NCBI GenBank assembly: GCA_037013685.1
Contig: CM072885.1
Location: 29,333,876 to 29,397,875 of the forward strand
Reading direction: 5' to 3'
Origin: Acridotheres tristis
Lineage: Eukaryota; Chordata; Aves; Passeriformes; Sturnidae
DNA: 64,000 nucleotides
Below the pieces are notes generated by a model. That model saw nothing but the letters and a program-made list of their open reading frames with translations. It was not told the origin of the DNA and ran no database searches. Made by a program: the position numbers and the translations under genes. This document shows, piece by piece, positions 61,901 to 64,000 of this stretch. The stretch's first letter is position 1. The number at the start of each line of letters is the position of its first letter.

Positions 61901-64000
61901 AAGATGGGGATATGTTGAGACAGGTAAGGTGGAGATGACAATTTGCTGTATAAGGAAAGAAGGACTTTAGAGGCAACATTAGAAGATTTAAAGAAGAAAT
62001 GAGAAAATCAATGTCACATTGCCTTCAATATAATATTTCAAATCAGTATAAAAAGAGGCCTCCTTCCAGTAAAAATGTTAATCGAGGATTAAGTACCACA
62101 ATTTTTTATATTCCTATTGTGGTCAATGGCAGATTAACCATTGCTTTCTTGAGCTGTGATATTTTGAGATCTAATTTTGCCAGTTCAGAAAGCGTAAGCT
62201 ACAGAGTACAACATCATAGGAGAACACTGACATTTGCTTCTATCTTTTATACTGTTCTGCTACATACAGATCACAGCTCTACCCTGATGTTAGAAAGTAA
62301 ATCCATTTATATGCAAGTCTTACTGCATTTACACAATAGCAAGACAGCTTTCAAAAAGAAATAATTTTTGTCAATTTACAATATGAAGCTTCCCAGTAAG
62401 TTTTTATTTCTCAATTTCTGGTGAATCCTGAACCCTCACAAGGGCCTTAATAGCATTTTTGTCCTTAGTGGCTTGCTTTGTCCACCATCTTTTTGCTTCT
62501 CTGCCATCCCTCACAACATTATATGAGATACTTTGATGTAGTCCTATTTCCAGTTATACCCACTCTGCAGAGATTATGACTATCTTTCAAAGAAGTATAG
62601 TGTGATTTGAGACACCATTTGATAAGCTGGTAGGTGATTGACTGACTTTAAAATGCCAGAGGGACTCAGCTGACTCTCCTGTTTTAGGCTAAATTTTAGA
62701 CAGCTCCAAAAAACTCATGGCTGAGCAAGCGGCCTCACTCTCCTCCAGCATGTTCTTCTCATGAAGTAGAGCACCCTTGTTGAATCCTCCTCTCCTATAG
62801 TTTATGCTGCTATAGCACACTCTCAGTGCTCCTAGAGTGCATCCAGTTAGTGGCCTAAGCTCAGCTGATGCACAGCTACTCTCTTAGCTCAGGTGACCCA
62901 GTTGCCTATGAATGTGTGGACATTAATAACAGATTCTGCTTGAAGTTCCCATAAAGCAATAATCTTCTCAGAGACATCAGACAGAAGCTACCACACAGTA
63001 GACGTTTATGCACTCACTGCTGCTACAGAACAGGTTTTCACCCTAAAATAAATAATATCTCCCAGACACAGCGAAAGACCCAACTGTTTAAAATGTATTA
63101 CTCCCTCAATAAATAAACAAAAAAAGTCCTTTGATGACAAGATTGTTACAATACTATTGCACTTCTAGGTATGCCTGGTCTCTCAGCATAATAAGCAGCT
63201 CCAACAGTCATTGCCCTAAATATAGACTTGGAAGAGAGAAAGATAAATGAGAAAAGATTGTTAATAATTTTTGGATTTTGTTTCTGGCTGTTGTAGTTCC
63301 TGTACATGACCAGAGACCAACAAGTTGACAAGATAATTCTGACTTTAAAGGAACATCAGCTATTTCTCCTTTCTAAGTTTATTGTATGCCTAAGTCAATT
63401 TAAGAATGATTACCCTGTTTAAATTTCTTCCTATCTGTTATAAGCTCACATAAATTTTTAGTTTAAACAAGCATCTTCAAAGTGTTTCCTGGCAATCAGC
63501 AACAGGCCCTTCCCATACAAATACAGCTGGATGTTTTGAAATCGAGCATGATGAACTGTGAAAATATAAACCAGAAAATGTTAATTGCACATTCTCACAA
63601 AACTGCATTTTTGAGGCAGTATTTCTATCCTCTGAAATATGAACTGTTTATACTGCAATGACTCTGACAAAATATATGCTCCTTGGTGGGTGGCTGAATG
63701 TTCTCCAATGATGATTACAAGGGGAGATCTTAATATTTAGCCTGCTAGAAAAGGAGAACTCTGAAGGGTGAGGGGGTAAAGGATGAAAGGTAAAAGTAAT
63801 TGTGTTATTTTAGCTGCCTACAAGTCTTCATCAGCACTCACTGTGATCTGTGGTGGTGGTCATGATGAGCTCAGTCACTGGTGCCGGGGCATTGCTTTAT
63901 CCTGCCCATAAGCAGGTGCTTACATTTGGTCAGATGGATTTCTTGTTGAACACCAGTTGACTATATGTGATCAGTGTTATGTACATCTGCATCGTGAATC
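58902..64000. other. AT-rich non-coding stretch
   Basis: I see no gene, named repeat or array. Open frames (longest 121 codons at 61999-62364) have no motif, and their length is within chance expectation. Confidence 0.45.

Noticed and set aside
1..64000. Naming a large ciliary-type protein gene for the minus-strand exon candidates
   Set aside because: The peptides gave only an impression of helical-repeat composition. I recognised no diagnostic motif, and no search was possible, so no symbol is given.
1..64000. Bacterial-type systems (CRISPR arrays, toxin-antitoxin pairs, phage modules) and tRNA or rRNA genes
   Set aside because: No regular repeat-spacer arrays, compact gene clusters, or tRNA- or rRNA-like segments were seen; the window is vertebrate nuclear DNA.

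Overview
The window looks like vertebrate nuclear DNA, most likely from a bird and probably a songbird. It is AT-rich (about 38-40% G+C by eye) and has no operons, Shine-Dalgarno sites or compact genes. It carries 3' ends of CR1 retrotransposons and several avian endogenous-retrovirus LTRs. I recognise these families from their general appearance. I ran no database comparison, and family and clade names are inference.

Supported content, left to right: G/T-rich low-complexity block (7184-7333); plus-oriented LTR, 3'-truncated (about 13408-13985); minus-oriented GC-rich LTR with a 42-bp internal tandem repeat (about 21697-22345); CR1 3' end (24722-25121); plus-oriented LTR (26361-27020); CpG-rich plus-oriented LTR (about 29626-30418); 30-base A tract (32792-32821); plus-oriented LTR with a clear TATA box and poly(A) signal (about 33735-34400); TA/CA microsatellite (39203-39279); minus-oriented solo LTR with a perfect 5-bp target-site duplication (40380-40801); A/C-rich block (48174-48329); heptamer tandem repeat (50831-50858); old CR1 3' end (52899-53083); further G/T- or A/C-rich blocks. 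I saw no gag, pol or env reading frame, so the LTRs look solo.

Genes: I recognise no protein. The longest open frames (about 125-145 codons, plus one low-complexity frame of 193) are about what chance gives at this base composition. Good-looking splice donors are about equally common on both strands. I list short candidate exons (splice sites plus one open frame), mostly on the minus strand. Several minus candidates between 1.5 and 12.3 kb can be chained with compatible reading phase, as can two near 23 kb, which would fit a long intron-rich gene. Donors were partly chosen to fit, so these are hypotheses at low confidence. Two candidates contain an in-frame stop just where the model needs reading to continue, which points either to a decayed gene or to false exons.

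The rest appears to be intronic or intergenic sequence. I saw no tRNA or rRNA gene, CRISPR array or bacterial-type system.
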